From contig JAQUUV010000067.1 in the NCBI GenBank assembly GCA_028693695.1, positions 1 to 7,172 of the forward strand: DNA of 7,172 nucleotides, written 5' to 3'. Numbering within the stretch: the first letter of the stretch is position 1; each line of letters starts with the position of its first letter. This DNA comes from Syntrophomonas sp. (GTDB lineage Bacteria > Bacillota > Syntrophomonadia > Syntrophomonadales > Syntrophomonadaceae). Under the pieces are notes generated by a model. It was not told the DNA's origin. It saw nothing but the letters and a program-made list of their open reading frames with translations, and searched no databases. Below are positions 1-5,454 of this stretch, piece by piece. The translations under genes were made by a program, and so were the position numbers.

Positions 1-6
1 TATATG

Positions 7-28
7 TCAACTACGACAGTTGAGTTTT
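7..28 (+). terminator. Weak candidate terminator of the unseen upstream gene
   Basis: A 6-bp perfect stem, TCAACT (7-12) with AGTTGA (18-23), encloses a 5-base loop and is followed by G and four T. The stem is AU-rich and the T tract is short, so this would be a poor intrinsic terminator. It is listed because it lies just before the first recognisable promoter, where the end of an upstream transcription unit is expected. The upstream gene is outside the window. Confidence 0.25.
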
Positions 29-83
29 AAACTTAGCCTTATTAGACTTTTTCATTAGCATTTTCGTATGTAGGCTGGTTTTG

Positions 84-92
84 TGATAAGAT
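84..92 (+). promoter_or_regulatory. Candidate extended -10 promoter of the first operon
   Basis: TGATAAGAT fits an extended -10 (TG, one base, then TAAGAT at 87-92, matching TATAAT at four of six positions). No good -35 is present at 16-18 bp; the best is TTCGTA (63-68), a weak match. Initiation would fall near 98-100, giving a leader of about 45 bases that begins with a T-rich run and contains the hairpin at 108-131. This rests on sequence inspection only. Confidence 0.4.
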
Positions 93-107
93 AGTAGCAA
101 TGATTTT

Positions 108-131
108 TTTGAGGGGCTATAGTCCCTTAAC
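108..131 (+). repeat. Short palindromic hairpin; interior-less inverted copy of the termini of the element at 4171-4340
   Basis: TTTGAGGGGCTAT (108-120) and ATAGTCCCTTAAC (119-131) share their central AT and form a hairpin of up to 10 pairs, including two G-U wobbles, around the centre CTATAG. Both 13-mers are exact reverse complements of the right end (4328-4340) and left end (4171-4183) of the long palindrome upstream of rplU. Similarity stops exactly at both edges. The hairpin follows a T run (104-110) and ends one base before the Shine-Dalgarno sequence of the next gene, so it sits where it could affect translation initiation. No T tract follows it, so it is not a terminator for the + strand. 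Confidence 0.75.
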
Positions 132-143
132 TGGAGGCAGGGT

Positions 144-1979
144 ATGAAGGACAGGCTGTTTAAGGATATATTGCCGCGCGTTTCCAAGCCGGCACGCTAT
201 GCAGGTGGCGAACTAAACATGATTAAGAAGGACTGGGAGCAAAGCCAGATGAAGATGGTTTTTGCTTTCCCGGATGTATATGAAATAGGTATGTCCCATC
301 TGGGGGGCAAGATACTGTATGGGGTAGTAAATGAAACGAGTGGGCATTTGATGGAAAGGGCTTTTGCGCCCTGGCCAGATATGGAATTATTGATGCGCGA
401 GGAGCGTATTCCCCTCTATTCATTGGAATCGTTTGCCCCCTTAAATCGCTTTGATGTGGTAGGATTCTCACTGCAATATGAATTGTCAATTAGCAATGTC
501 TTAAACATGCTGGATTTAGGAGGGATACCGCTCTGGTCAGAGGATCGGCAGGAGAGCGATCCTATAGTTATTGCCGGTGGACCGGTGGTATTTAACCCGG
601 AGCCGTTTGCGGGATTCTTTGATGCCTTTCTCGTCGGTGAAGGGGAAGAGTTGATTCTGGAGTTTTTGGATTGCCTGGAGCAAACCCGGGGGCTGGATCG
701 GAAGTCCCGACTCTTAAAGGCGGCCGCTATCGAAGGGGTCTATGTACCTGCTCTGTATTCAGTTGAATATAAGGCGGATGGAACGATTCAGGCGATGCGC
801 CCCCAATATCCTGGAGTACCAGATCGGGTGCGTAAACGTGTGGTACAAGATTTCGATGCTGCTTACTTCCCGGATAAACCTATCGTACCATATATGGAAA
901 TTGTGCATGACCGGGCATTCCTGGAAGTCATGCGAGGTTGTCAACGAGCCTGTAGATTTTGTCATGCCGGAACGGTATATCGACCAGTACGGGAAAAGAG
1001 TGTGGAAACTCTAAAAAGGCAAGCCCAGAGCCAGTTGCAAAATACCGGCTATGATGAAATATCACTGGCTTCTTTGAGCACTTTGGATTATTCCGGAGTA
1101 AACCGTCTGGTGAAGGATTTGGTCAAGACTCATGGGGATCGAGGTATAGGTGTTTCGCTTCCTTCTCTGCGCGTGGATGCCTTTTCTATTGACCTGGCCA
1201 ACGAAGTGCAGAAGGTGCGTAAGACCACGTTGACCCTGGCGCCGGAAGCAGGGACTCAGCGTTTACGGGATGTTATTAATAAAAATGTAAGCGAAGATGA
1301 TCTGTTCCGGGCAGTTGAAGCGGCTTTTGGTTCGGGATGGAATTCGGTTAAACTTTACTTTATGTTGGGACTGCCCACCGAGGAGGAAGCAGACTTAGAC
1401 GGGATATTGGATCTGCTGGCCAAGGTGAAGTCCATCGGCAACCGCCTTTCGCGTCGATCTGTAGAGCTAAGGGCCAGTCTGGCATGTTATGTGCCCAAAG
1501 CCCATACTCCTTTTCAGTGGAAGGCTCAGAACAGTATTGCACAACTTGAGGAGAAACGCAGATATTTACAGGGCCGAAAGATAAAGAACGTGAAGCTAAG
1601 CTTTCATGACAGCCAGACTAGTATGTTAGAAGGGGTTATGGCTCGTGGGGATCGGAGATTAGCACAAGTTATTCATAAAGCCTGGCAAAGAGGCTGCAAA
1701 TTCGATGGCTGGTCAGAGTATTTTAAATTCGAGCAGTGGATGGAAGCCTTTGCGGATTGCCATATTGAACCGGAATTCTATTCGCTGAGGGAGAGACCTT
1801 ACGATGAAATCTTCCCGTGGGATTTTATGGATACCGGAGTAAGCAAGGCCTACTTATATAAGGAAAATGAAATGGCATCAGCAGCTATATCTACTCCCGA
1901 TTGCCGCCAGGCAGGTTGTATGGACTGCGGGATTTGTCCTGACTTTGGAGTTTATGTTGATCAAAAGGAGGAAGCGTAA
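144..1979 (+). CDS. TIGR03960-type B12-binding-domain-like radical SAM protein
   Basis: Radical SAM enzyme of 611 residues; the reaction is unknown to me. Residues about 35-170 resemble the B12-binding-like N-terminal domain of the TIGR03960 family (AFPDVYEIGMSHLGG near 41-55). A clear DxHxxG cobalamin motif is missing: M50 stands where the Asp would be, although H52 and G55 are present, so cobalamin binding is uncertain. The radical SAM core starts near 255, with the cluster cysteines C266, C270 and C273 in MRGCQRACRFCHAG. Further conserved-looking stretches are TLAPEAGTQRLRDVINK (363-379) and KLYFMLGLPTEE (403-414). The C terminus has a second cysteine group, C587, C592, C595 and C598 (CRQAGCMDCGIC), which could bind an auxiliary iron-sulfur cluster. 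The ATG is chosen because GGAGG (133-137) lies 6 bases upstream. It is the first gene of an operon with its usual DUF2344 partner, 1 base downstream, and an RNase E/G gene. Confidence 0.9.
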   Translation: MKDRLFKDILPRVSKPARYAGGELNMIKKDWEQSQMKMVFAFPDVYEIGMSHLGGKILYGVVNETSGHLMERAFAPWPDMELLMREERIPLYSLESFAPLNRFDVVGFSLQYELSISNVLNMLDLGGIPLWSEDRQESDPIVIAGGPVVFNPEPFAGFFDAFLVGEGEELILEFLDCLEQTRGLDRKSRLLKAAAIEGVYVPALYSVEYKADGTIQAMRPQYPGVPDRVRKRVVQDFDAAYFPDKPIVPYMEIVHDRAFLEVMRGCQRACRFCHAGTVYRPVREKSVETLKRQAQSQLQNTGYDEISLASLSTLDYSGVNRLVKDLVKTHGDRGIGVSLPSLRVDAFSIDLANEVQKVRKTTLTLAPEAGTQRLRDVINKNVSEDDLFRAVEAAFGSGWNSVKLYFMLGLPTEEEADLDGILDLLAKVKSIGNRLSRRSVELRASLACYVPKAHTPFQWKAQNSIAQLEEKRRYLQGRKIKNVKLSFHDSQTSMLEGVMARGDRRLAQVIHKAWQRGCKFDGWSEYFKFEQWMEAFADCHIEPEFYSLRERPYDEIFPWDFMDTGVSKAYLYKENEMASAAISTPDCRQAGCMDCGICPDFGVYVDQKEEA

Positions 1980-1980
1980 A

Positions 1981-2655
1981 ATGCGCTTACGGGCAGAATA
2001 TAGTGTTGGGCCGGATTTAAAGTTTCTAGCCAATCTGGATATGATGCATCTAATGGAACGAACTCTGCGCCGGGCGGGGATACCGTATCTGTTAAGTGAG
2101 GGCTTTAATCCCCACATTAGGCTGTCCATGGGGACGATATTGCCAGTAGGAGTATGGGGGCAGAAGGAGTATTTTGATCTGGAGCTTCACCCCATGTCCA
2201 CGGTAGACTTTGTGACCGCAATGAACAATGCTCTGCCATTGGGCATGCATATAAGGCATTGCTGTGAGATACTACCCTTAGCACCTTCCCTTATGAAGGT
2301 GGTCAATGCAGCTGATTATATTTTTATGATGAAGGGGACCGGGCTTGATCTTGAAAATATCGCGGCTCAGATATTTAAGCAAGAGAAGGTTATAGTACAG
2401 AGCAAGGGTAAAAATAAGCTGGCACAGAAGGATCTACGACCGGGGCTTTATGATATAAAAGTTGAAAGCCAGGATGAATTTGAAATTGTAATGGTGAGGG
2501 TTAGTGTTAATGAACCGCTAAACGTGAGATTTGATGAACTCTTAGATGTTTTTACACAAGCTGGAATTGATAAGAAATATATGCTGGATTTTTGGCGCCG
2601 GGGGAATTATATTAAAAAGGGAGAGAATTATTATTCGCCATTGGAGAAGGTGTAG
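1981..2655 (+). CDS. TIGR03936 radical SAM-linked protein (DUF2344)
   Basis: A 224-residue protein of the DUF2344 family, named for its constant association with TIGR03960 radical SAM proteins; in some genomes the two are fused. Family features visible here are the N-terminal LKFLANLDMMHLMERTLRRA (13-32), GFNPHIRLSMGTILPVGVWG (41-60) followed by EYFDLEL (63-69), and KDLRPGLYDI (150-159). No signal peptide or membrane segment is seen, so it should be cytoplasmic. No catalytic motif can be assigned; it may help the radical SAM protein bind its substrate, which is inference. The start at 1981 is preferred because AAGGAGG (1965-1971) precedes it by 9 bases and family similarity begins there. An in-frame ATG 38 codons upstream lies inside the previous gene and lacks such support. 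The reading frame ends with two consecutive TAG codons (2653-2658). Confidence 0.9.
   Translation: MRLRAEYSVGPDLKFLANLDMMHLMERTLRRAGIPYLLSEGFNPHIRLSMGTILPVGVWGQKEYFDLELHPMSTVDFVTAMNNALPLGMHIRHCCEILPLAPSLMKVVNAADYIFMMKGTGLDLENIAAQIFKQEKVIVQSKGKNKLAQKDLRPGLYDIKVESQDEFEIVMVRVSVNEPLNVRFDELLDVFTQAGIDKKYMLDFWRRGNYIKKGENYYSPLEKV
2643..2650 (+). promoter_or_regulatory. Ribosome binding site deciding the TTG start of the RNase gene
   Basis: GGAGAAGG lies inside the end of the DUF2344 gene, 8 bases before TTG at 2659 and 11 bases before the next codon, GTG at 2662. The spacing favours TTG, but GTG cannot be excluded; the two proteins would differ by one residue. Confidence 0.6.
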
Positions 2656-2658
2656 TAG

Positions 2659-4083
2659 TTGGTGAGAGACATAATTGCTGAAGTGTACCCATGGGAATCA
2701 CGAGTGGCTATTGTGGAAGAAGGTCGTCTGGTAGAGGTATTCTGGGCGGATCAGGAAGAAAATGTGGGCAATGTTTACAAGGGCCGGGTTAAGGATGTAA
2801 TACCGGGTCTTTCTTGCGCTTTTATTGATATAGGACTGGCTAAGAATGCCTTTCTGTATTCGGGAGACATAGCACGGGTGTCTGCTGGTAAGGGTGCCAA
2901 CATTGCTGACGTTTTAAAAACCGGGCAGGATATAATGGTGCAGGTAAAAAAGGAGGCTTTTGCTGAAAAGGGTGCTCGGGTTACAGGTGATCTTACGATT
3001 CCCGGACATTTTTTAGTTTTGCTGCCTTTTCAGAACGAGGTTTCTATTTCCCGTAAGATTGTGGGTGACGAACGCAGAGACCACCTGCGCAGCCTAATTG
3101 AGAAAAACAAGCCTGATCGAGTGGGTATTATTCTACGCACGGCCTGCTTGGATGCGGAAGATTGCGAAATTATGGGCGAATTGCATAGGCTAATGGAGAT
3201 TTGGAAAGATATCAAGAACCGCTACGATAAGATGAAGTGTACCCAAATGATTTATGAAGATGTGGATGTAGTGGAAAGAGCCTTGCGCGATTACCTGGAC
3301 GGAGATATACGCCGTATCATTGTTAACAACCTGAAGCTGAAAGAGAAAATAGACCTGTTCATTGCAGACCAGGATGCTATTTATTCTACTCGCGTACAAT
3401 TTACCGAAGGCGACCTGTTCGAGAAATATGGCCTGGAAAAAGATATCCGCAAAGCCCTGCGACGTAAGGTATGGCTAAAAAGCGGAGGGTACCTGATCTT
3501 TGATGCTACTGAAGCTATGACGGTAATCGATGTGAATAGCGGTAAGTATACCGGCAAGAATGATTTTGAAGATACGGTACATAGACTTAACCTGGAGGCT
3601 GCGGTAGAAATTCCGCGTCAATTGCGCTTGCGTAGTCTCGGAGGCATAATTTTAATCGATTTTATTGATATGAAAGACAAGCAGAACGAAGCAGATGTGA
3701 TTGCAGTTCTACGCCAGGAATTAGAAAAAGATAAGGCTCATTCCCGCATTATTGGCATGACTGGGCTAGGTTTTCTGGAAATGACTCGCAAAAAATCTCG
3801 TTATGGTATCACGCAGGTTTTTACTGATGAATGTAGGAATTGTCACGGAAGGGGCCATACAATAAATATATTATCTCTGGCTTGTCAGGTAAAAAGAAAG
3901 CTTGCCAACATGGGCTATTTGGAAAGCGATGAAATTGTATGTGAACTGCATCCACGACTGTTGGAATTCATTACAGATGATGATAAGAACCTGGGTTATA
4001 TACGAAAGGTGACTGGCAAGGAAATTCGACTGGTACCTAATGATAGCCTAAATCTGGCTGATTACAATATATCCTCCAGGTAG
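2659..4083 (+). CDS. rng: Ribonuclease E/G family endoribonuclease
   Basis: Single-strand-specific endoribonuclease of the RNase E/G family (474 residues), acting in rRNA maturation and mRNA decay in the cytoplasm. The S1 domain is recognisable around 36-100 (NVGNVYKGRVKDVIPGLSCA). The catalytic DNase I-like domain contains VIDVNSG with D291 and N293, and IDFIDM with D334. These align with Asp303, Asn305 and Asp346 of E. coli RNase E, which hold the catalytic metal. The zinc-link cysteines C392 and C395 (ECRNCHGRGHT) are present, which predicts tetramer assembly as in RNase E, although the usual CPxC proline is Asn here. The length matches RNase G rather than RNase E: the long C-terminal degradosome scaffold is absent. 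The start is TTG, three bases after the DUF2344 stop, so the genes are co-transcribed and probably translationally coupled. No clear terminator follows, so read-through into the rplU leader is possible. Confidence 0.95.
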   Translation: MVRDIIAEVYPWESRVAIVEEGRLVEVFWADQEENVGNVYKGRVKDVIPGLSCAFIDIGLAKNAFLYSGDIARVSAGKGANIADVLKTGQDIMVQVKKEAFAEKGARVTGDLTIPGHFLVLLPFQNEVSISRKIVGDERRDHLRSLIEKNKPDRVGIILRTACLDAEDCEIMGELHRLMEIWKDIKNRYDKMKCTQMIYEDVDVVERALRDYLDGDIRRIIVNNLKLKEKIDLFIADQDAIYSTRVQFTEGDLFEKYGLEKDIRKALRRKVWLKSGGYLIFDATEAMTVIDVNSGKYTGKNDFEDTVHRLNLEAAVEIPRQLRLRSLGGIILIDFIDMKDKQNEADVIAVLRQELEKDKAHSRIIGMTGLGFLEMTRKKSRYGITQVFTDECRNCHGRGHTINILSLACQVKRKLANMGYLESDEIVCELHPRLLEFITDDDKNLGYIRKVTGKEIRLVPNDSLNLADYNISSR

Positions 4084-4103
4084 ATTCTGCGGTAAACACT
4101 AGC

Positions 4104-4132
4104 TTGACGCGGGACGTCTTATGTGTTAATTT
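4104..4132 (+). promoter_or_regulatory. Candidate promoter of rplU-prp-rpmA
   Basis: TTGACG (4104-4109, five of six matches to the -35 consensus) is followed after 17 bases by TAATTT (4127-4132, three of six). A TG one base upstream of the -10 (4124-4125) makes it an extended -10. Initiation near 4139-4141 would give a leader of about 250 bases before rplU. A 4-bp GACG/CGTC inverted repeat overlaps the -35 and spacer; it is too short to call an operator. Confidence 0.5.
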
Positions 4133-4139
4133 ATTAAAT

Positions 4140-4159
4140 GGTTGCACGTTTTTGCAACC
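4140..4159 (+). other. Stem-loop at the predicted 5' end of the rplU leader
   Basis: GGTTGCA (4140-4146) pairs perfectly with TGCAACC (4153-4159) around the loop CGTTTT; a flanking T-G wobble (4139 with 4160) could extend it. No T tract follows, so it is not an intrinsic terminator for the RNase gene. It falls at the predicted transcription start and could be a 5'-end stabilising hairpin or part of a larger leader fold. Confidence 0.5.
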
Positions 4160-4170
4160 GCACGGTTCGG

Positions 4171-4340
4171 GTTAAGGGACTATCAAGAAATAAATAAGGC
4201 AGAAGACTCCGAGGATTTTTTGTGCTAGACAAGGCGTCAAAGCGTGGTAATACTGGTGGTATTAGCGCGTTTTGATAACGAAGTATAGCGCTAAAAAGAC
4301 CGGAGTAAATGACTAGTTTATTTCTTGATAGCCCCTCAAA
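4171..4340 (+). repeat. 170-bp near-palindromic element folding as a single long hairpin
   Basis: The two halves pair with an almost constant register: paired positions sum to 8511-8513 throughout. From the outside inward: 4172-4194 with 4317-4339 (two A-C mismatches, including a perfect 15-bp block CTATCAAGAAATAAA at 4180-4194); ACTCCG (4206-4211) with CGGAGT (4301-4306); 4216-4227 with 4286-4297 (11 of 12, one wobble); TCAAAGCG (4237-4244) with CGTTTTGA (4268-4275, one wobble); and TAATAC (4248-4253) with GTATTA (4259-4264), leaving a 5-base loop. The element has no plausible gene. Its terminal 13-mers recur inverted at 108-131, which fixes its edges. It lies between the candidate promoter and rplU, so it would be transcribed into the leader. 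It may be a MITE-like or palindromic repeat, or a true structured leader. No target-site duplication is evident. Confidence 0.8.
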
Positions 4341-4392
4341 TGGTTTAGCCTACCTTGGGACCGGCGAGTCTAAGAAATGTGGAGGTGTTTTA
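4341..4392 (+). promoter_or_regulatory. rplU-proximal leader segment; possible ribosomal protein L21 leader
   Basis: Firmicute rplU operons often carry a putative autoregulatory L21 leader RNA (Rfam L21_leader). This segment is the natural place for it: TTTAG (4344-4348) can pair with CTAAG (4370-4374, outermost pair a wobble) around a G/C-rich interior containing GCC (4348-4350) and GGC (4363-4365). It ends in the rplU Shine-Dalgarno GGAGG (4381-4385). I cannot recall the family consensus well enough to confirm membership, so the assignment rests on position and a small stem only. The leader might also include part of the upstream palindrome. Confidence 0.3.
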
Positions 4393-4704
4393 ATGTACGC
4401 AGTCATTCAAACAGGTGGCAAGCAGTATAAGGTTGCCGAAGGGGAAATCCTGAAGGTCGAGAAGTTAGCCGGCGAAGCCGGAGATAAACTGACTCTGGAC
4501 CAGGTTCTGATGGTCAAAGATGAGAATGGAATCAAGATCGGTGCCCCGTTGGTTAAAGATGCTCGGATTACCGTTGAGGTTATTGAACAGGGCAGAGCAA
4601 AGAAAATTGTCGTTTATAAGTACAAGAAGAGGAAAAATTATCGCAGGAAACAGGGCCATCGCCAATCTTATACTAAAATTAAGATCGAAAAGATCGAAGG
4701 TTAA
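4393..4704 (+). CDS. rplU: 50S ribosomal protein L21
   Basis: L21 (bL21), 103 residues, the usual family length; it binds 23S rRNA in the large subunit. The N terminus MYAVIQTGGKQYKVAEGE is typical. The basic C-terminal signature YKYKKRKNYRRKQGHRQSYT (75-94) contains the conserved RKQGHRQ block. The ATG at 4393 is chosen because GGAGG (4381-4385) precedes it by 7 bases and family similarity begins exactly there. The frame stays open to an ATG 28 codons upstream, but that extension has no ribosome binding site and overlaps the leader structures. It is the first gene of rplU-prp-rpmA, and its stop TAA overlaps the next start by one base (TAATG), indicating translational coupling. Regulation is probably through the long leader. 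Confidence 0.98.
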   Translation: MYAVIQTGGKQYKVAEGEILKVEKLAGEAGDKLTLDQVLMVKDENGIKIGAPLVKDARITVEVIEQGRAKKIVVYKYKKRKNYRRKQGHRQSYTKIKIEKIEG

Positions 4705-5033
4705 TGGTTGAGATAAAGGTGATATCTGATGGCAATATCATCAGAGGGTTTAAGGCGCAAGGTCATGCCGGTTATGGCAGCGCAGGCCAGGATATTTACT
4801 GTGCAGGTGTATCGGCAATAACCGGAACAGCCCTGATAGGTTTGCAGAAGCATCTATCTCAGCCACCGCTTTATGAGGTTAGGGAAGGCTGGTTGGAGTG
4901 TAAACTTCCAGACTTATTAGACGAGGAAGATTTTAAAAAAGCTCAGTTGATTCTATCAACTATGGAGGCAGGTCTGATTTCCCTGCAGGATAATTATCCG
5001 CAATATATTAAAGTACTTACTGGGAGGTTTTAA
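4704..5033 (+). CDS. prp: Ribosomal-processing cysteine protease Prp (YsxB family)
   Basis: Cysteine protease of 109 residues that removes the N-terminal extension of the L27 precursor in Firmicutes, as shown for Staphylococcus aureus Prp. The catalytic pair is visible: H21 in GHAG (20-23) and C33 in DIYCAGVSA (30-38), corresponding to His22 and Cys34 of the S. aureus enzyme. The acidic stretch LPDLLDEEDFKKAQLIL (68-84) is in the usual place for the family. The start overlaps the rplU stop by one base, so translation is coupled. The gene lies directly before rpmA, which encodes its substrate, and that substrate carries the expected cleavage motif. The rpmA Shine-Dalgarno lies inside the last codons of this gene. 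No oddities were seen. Confidence 0.93.
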   Translation: MVEIKVISDGNIIRGFKAQGHAGYGSAGQDIYCAGVSAITGTALIGLQKHLSQPPLYEVREGWLECKLPDLLDEEDFKKAQLILSTMEAGLISLQDNYPQYIKVLTGRF

Positions 5034-5035
5034 GA

Positions 5036-5338
5036 GTGTTTAAAATTGATTTGCAACTCTTTGCACATAAAAAGGGTGTTGGTAGCACTAGGAATGGAAG
5101 AGACAGTGAATCTAAGCGTCTCGGAGTAAAAAGAGGCGATGGCCAGTTTGTTTTGGCTGGAAATATACTTGTCAGGCAGAGAGGGACCAAGATTCATCCT
5201 GGCAAAAATGTTATGATTGGTGGAGACGATACCCTGTTCTGCACCGTAGATGGCAATGTTAAATTTGAAAGAAAAGGCAGAGATAAAAAGCAGGTTAGTG
5301 TTTATCCAGTTGCAATTGAAGAAAACACTGCACTGTAA
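5036..5338 (+). CDS. rpmA: 50S ribosomal protein L27 precursor with Prp-cleaved N-terminal extension
   Basis: L27 (bL27), 100 residues. Its mature N terminus reaches toward the peptidyl-transferase centre. The first ten residues, MFKIDLQLFA, form the Firmicute-type extension, with cleavage expected after A10 to expose HKKGVGSTRNGRDSESKR. The core GDGQFVLAGNILVRQRGTKI and FERKGRDKKQVSVY blocks are typical; a short tail (EENTAL) extends beyond the last conserved block. The GTG start at 5036 is set by GGGAGG (5022-5027), 8 bases upstream and inside the end of prp, and is needed to include the complete extension. The gene begins 2 bases after the prp stop and is the last of the operon, followed by an intrinsic terminator. 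The presence of both the extension and Prp shows that the processing system is intact. Confidence 0.98.
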   Translation: MFKIDLQLFAHKKGVGSTRNGRDSESKRLGVKRGDGQFVLAGNILVRQRGTKIHPGKNVMIGGDDTLFCTVDGNVKFERKGRDKKQVSVYPVAIEENTAL

Positions 5339-5361
5339 GCCTAAACAATCACAATAAGTTC

Positions 5362-5434
5362 ATTGATTCACCAACCCCTGGAATGTTTCAGGGGTTTTTG
5401 TTATTATTAGGAATAAAAGAAACAGTGAATCAAT
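5362..5434 (+). repeat. 10-bp inverted repeat enclosing the rpmA terminator
   Basis: ATTGATTCAC (5362-5371) and GTGAATCAAT (5425-5434) are exact reverse complements that bracket the terminator hairpin (5373-5396). In a read-through RNA they could close an outer stem ending 7 bases before the spo0B-like Shine-Dalgarno (5442). Pairing is seen in the sequence; any function is inference, and the arms are AT-rich. Confidence 0.5.
5373..5399 (+). terminator. Intrinsic terminator of rplU-prp-rpmA
   Basis: AACCCCTG (5373-5380) pairs with CAGGGGTT (5389-5396) across an 8-base loop, and the T run 5395-5399 follows. The G/C-rich stem with immediate T tract is a good rho-independent terminator 35 bases after the rpmA stop. 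It separates the ribosomal genes from the spo0B-like/obg pair, which would then depend on read-through or a promoter I could not place. Confidence 0.9.
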
Positions 5435-5441
5435 TGTTTTT

Positions 5442-5450
5442 AGGGGGTGA
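5442..5450 (+). promoter_or_regulatory. Very strong Shine-Dalgarno setting the TTG start of the Spo0B-like gene
   Basis: AGGGGGTGA pairs with the 3' end of 16S rRNA over nine bases, with one G-U wobble in place of AGGAGGTGA. Its GGGGG core is 7 bases from TTG at 5455. The in-frame ATG at 5383 lies inside the terminator loop, and the one at 5470 is too far downstream, so TTG is the supported start. Confidence 0.85.
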
Positions 5451-5454
5451 TGCT

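Noticed and set aside
1867..1980. Upstream ATG for the DUF2344 protein, adding 38 residues
   Set aside because: It lies inside the radical SAM gene and its residues are unlike the family; the ATG at 1981 has AAGGAGG 9 bases upstream.
4084..4170. Intrinsic terminator after the RNase gene
   Set aside because: The GACG/CGTC repeat is only 4 bp and the GGTTGCA/TGCAACC stem has no following T tract, so neither qualifies.
4171..4340. Insertion sequence or transposase gene within the long palindrome
   Set aside because: The element is only 170 bp, has no coding capacity and shows no clear target-site duplication, so at most it is a non-autonomous repeat.
4309..4392. N-terminal extension of L21 by 28 codons from an upstream in-frame ATG
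   Set aside because: It has no ribosome binding site, overlaps leader structures and shows no family similarity; the start at 4393 has GGAGG at proper spacing and the exact L21 N terminus.
5409..5432. Possible sigma-H promoter for spo0B (AGGAATA and GAAT elements)
   Set aside because: The distance between the two elements is about four bases too short for the sigma-H consensus, and the flanking consensus bases are only partly matched.
5383..5454. Upstream ATG for the Spo0B-like gene
   Set aside because: The ATG lies in the loop of the rpmA terminator, and the strong Shine-Dalgarno at 5442-5450 points to TTG at 5455.
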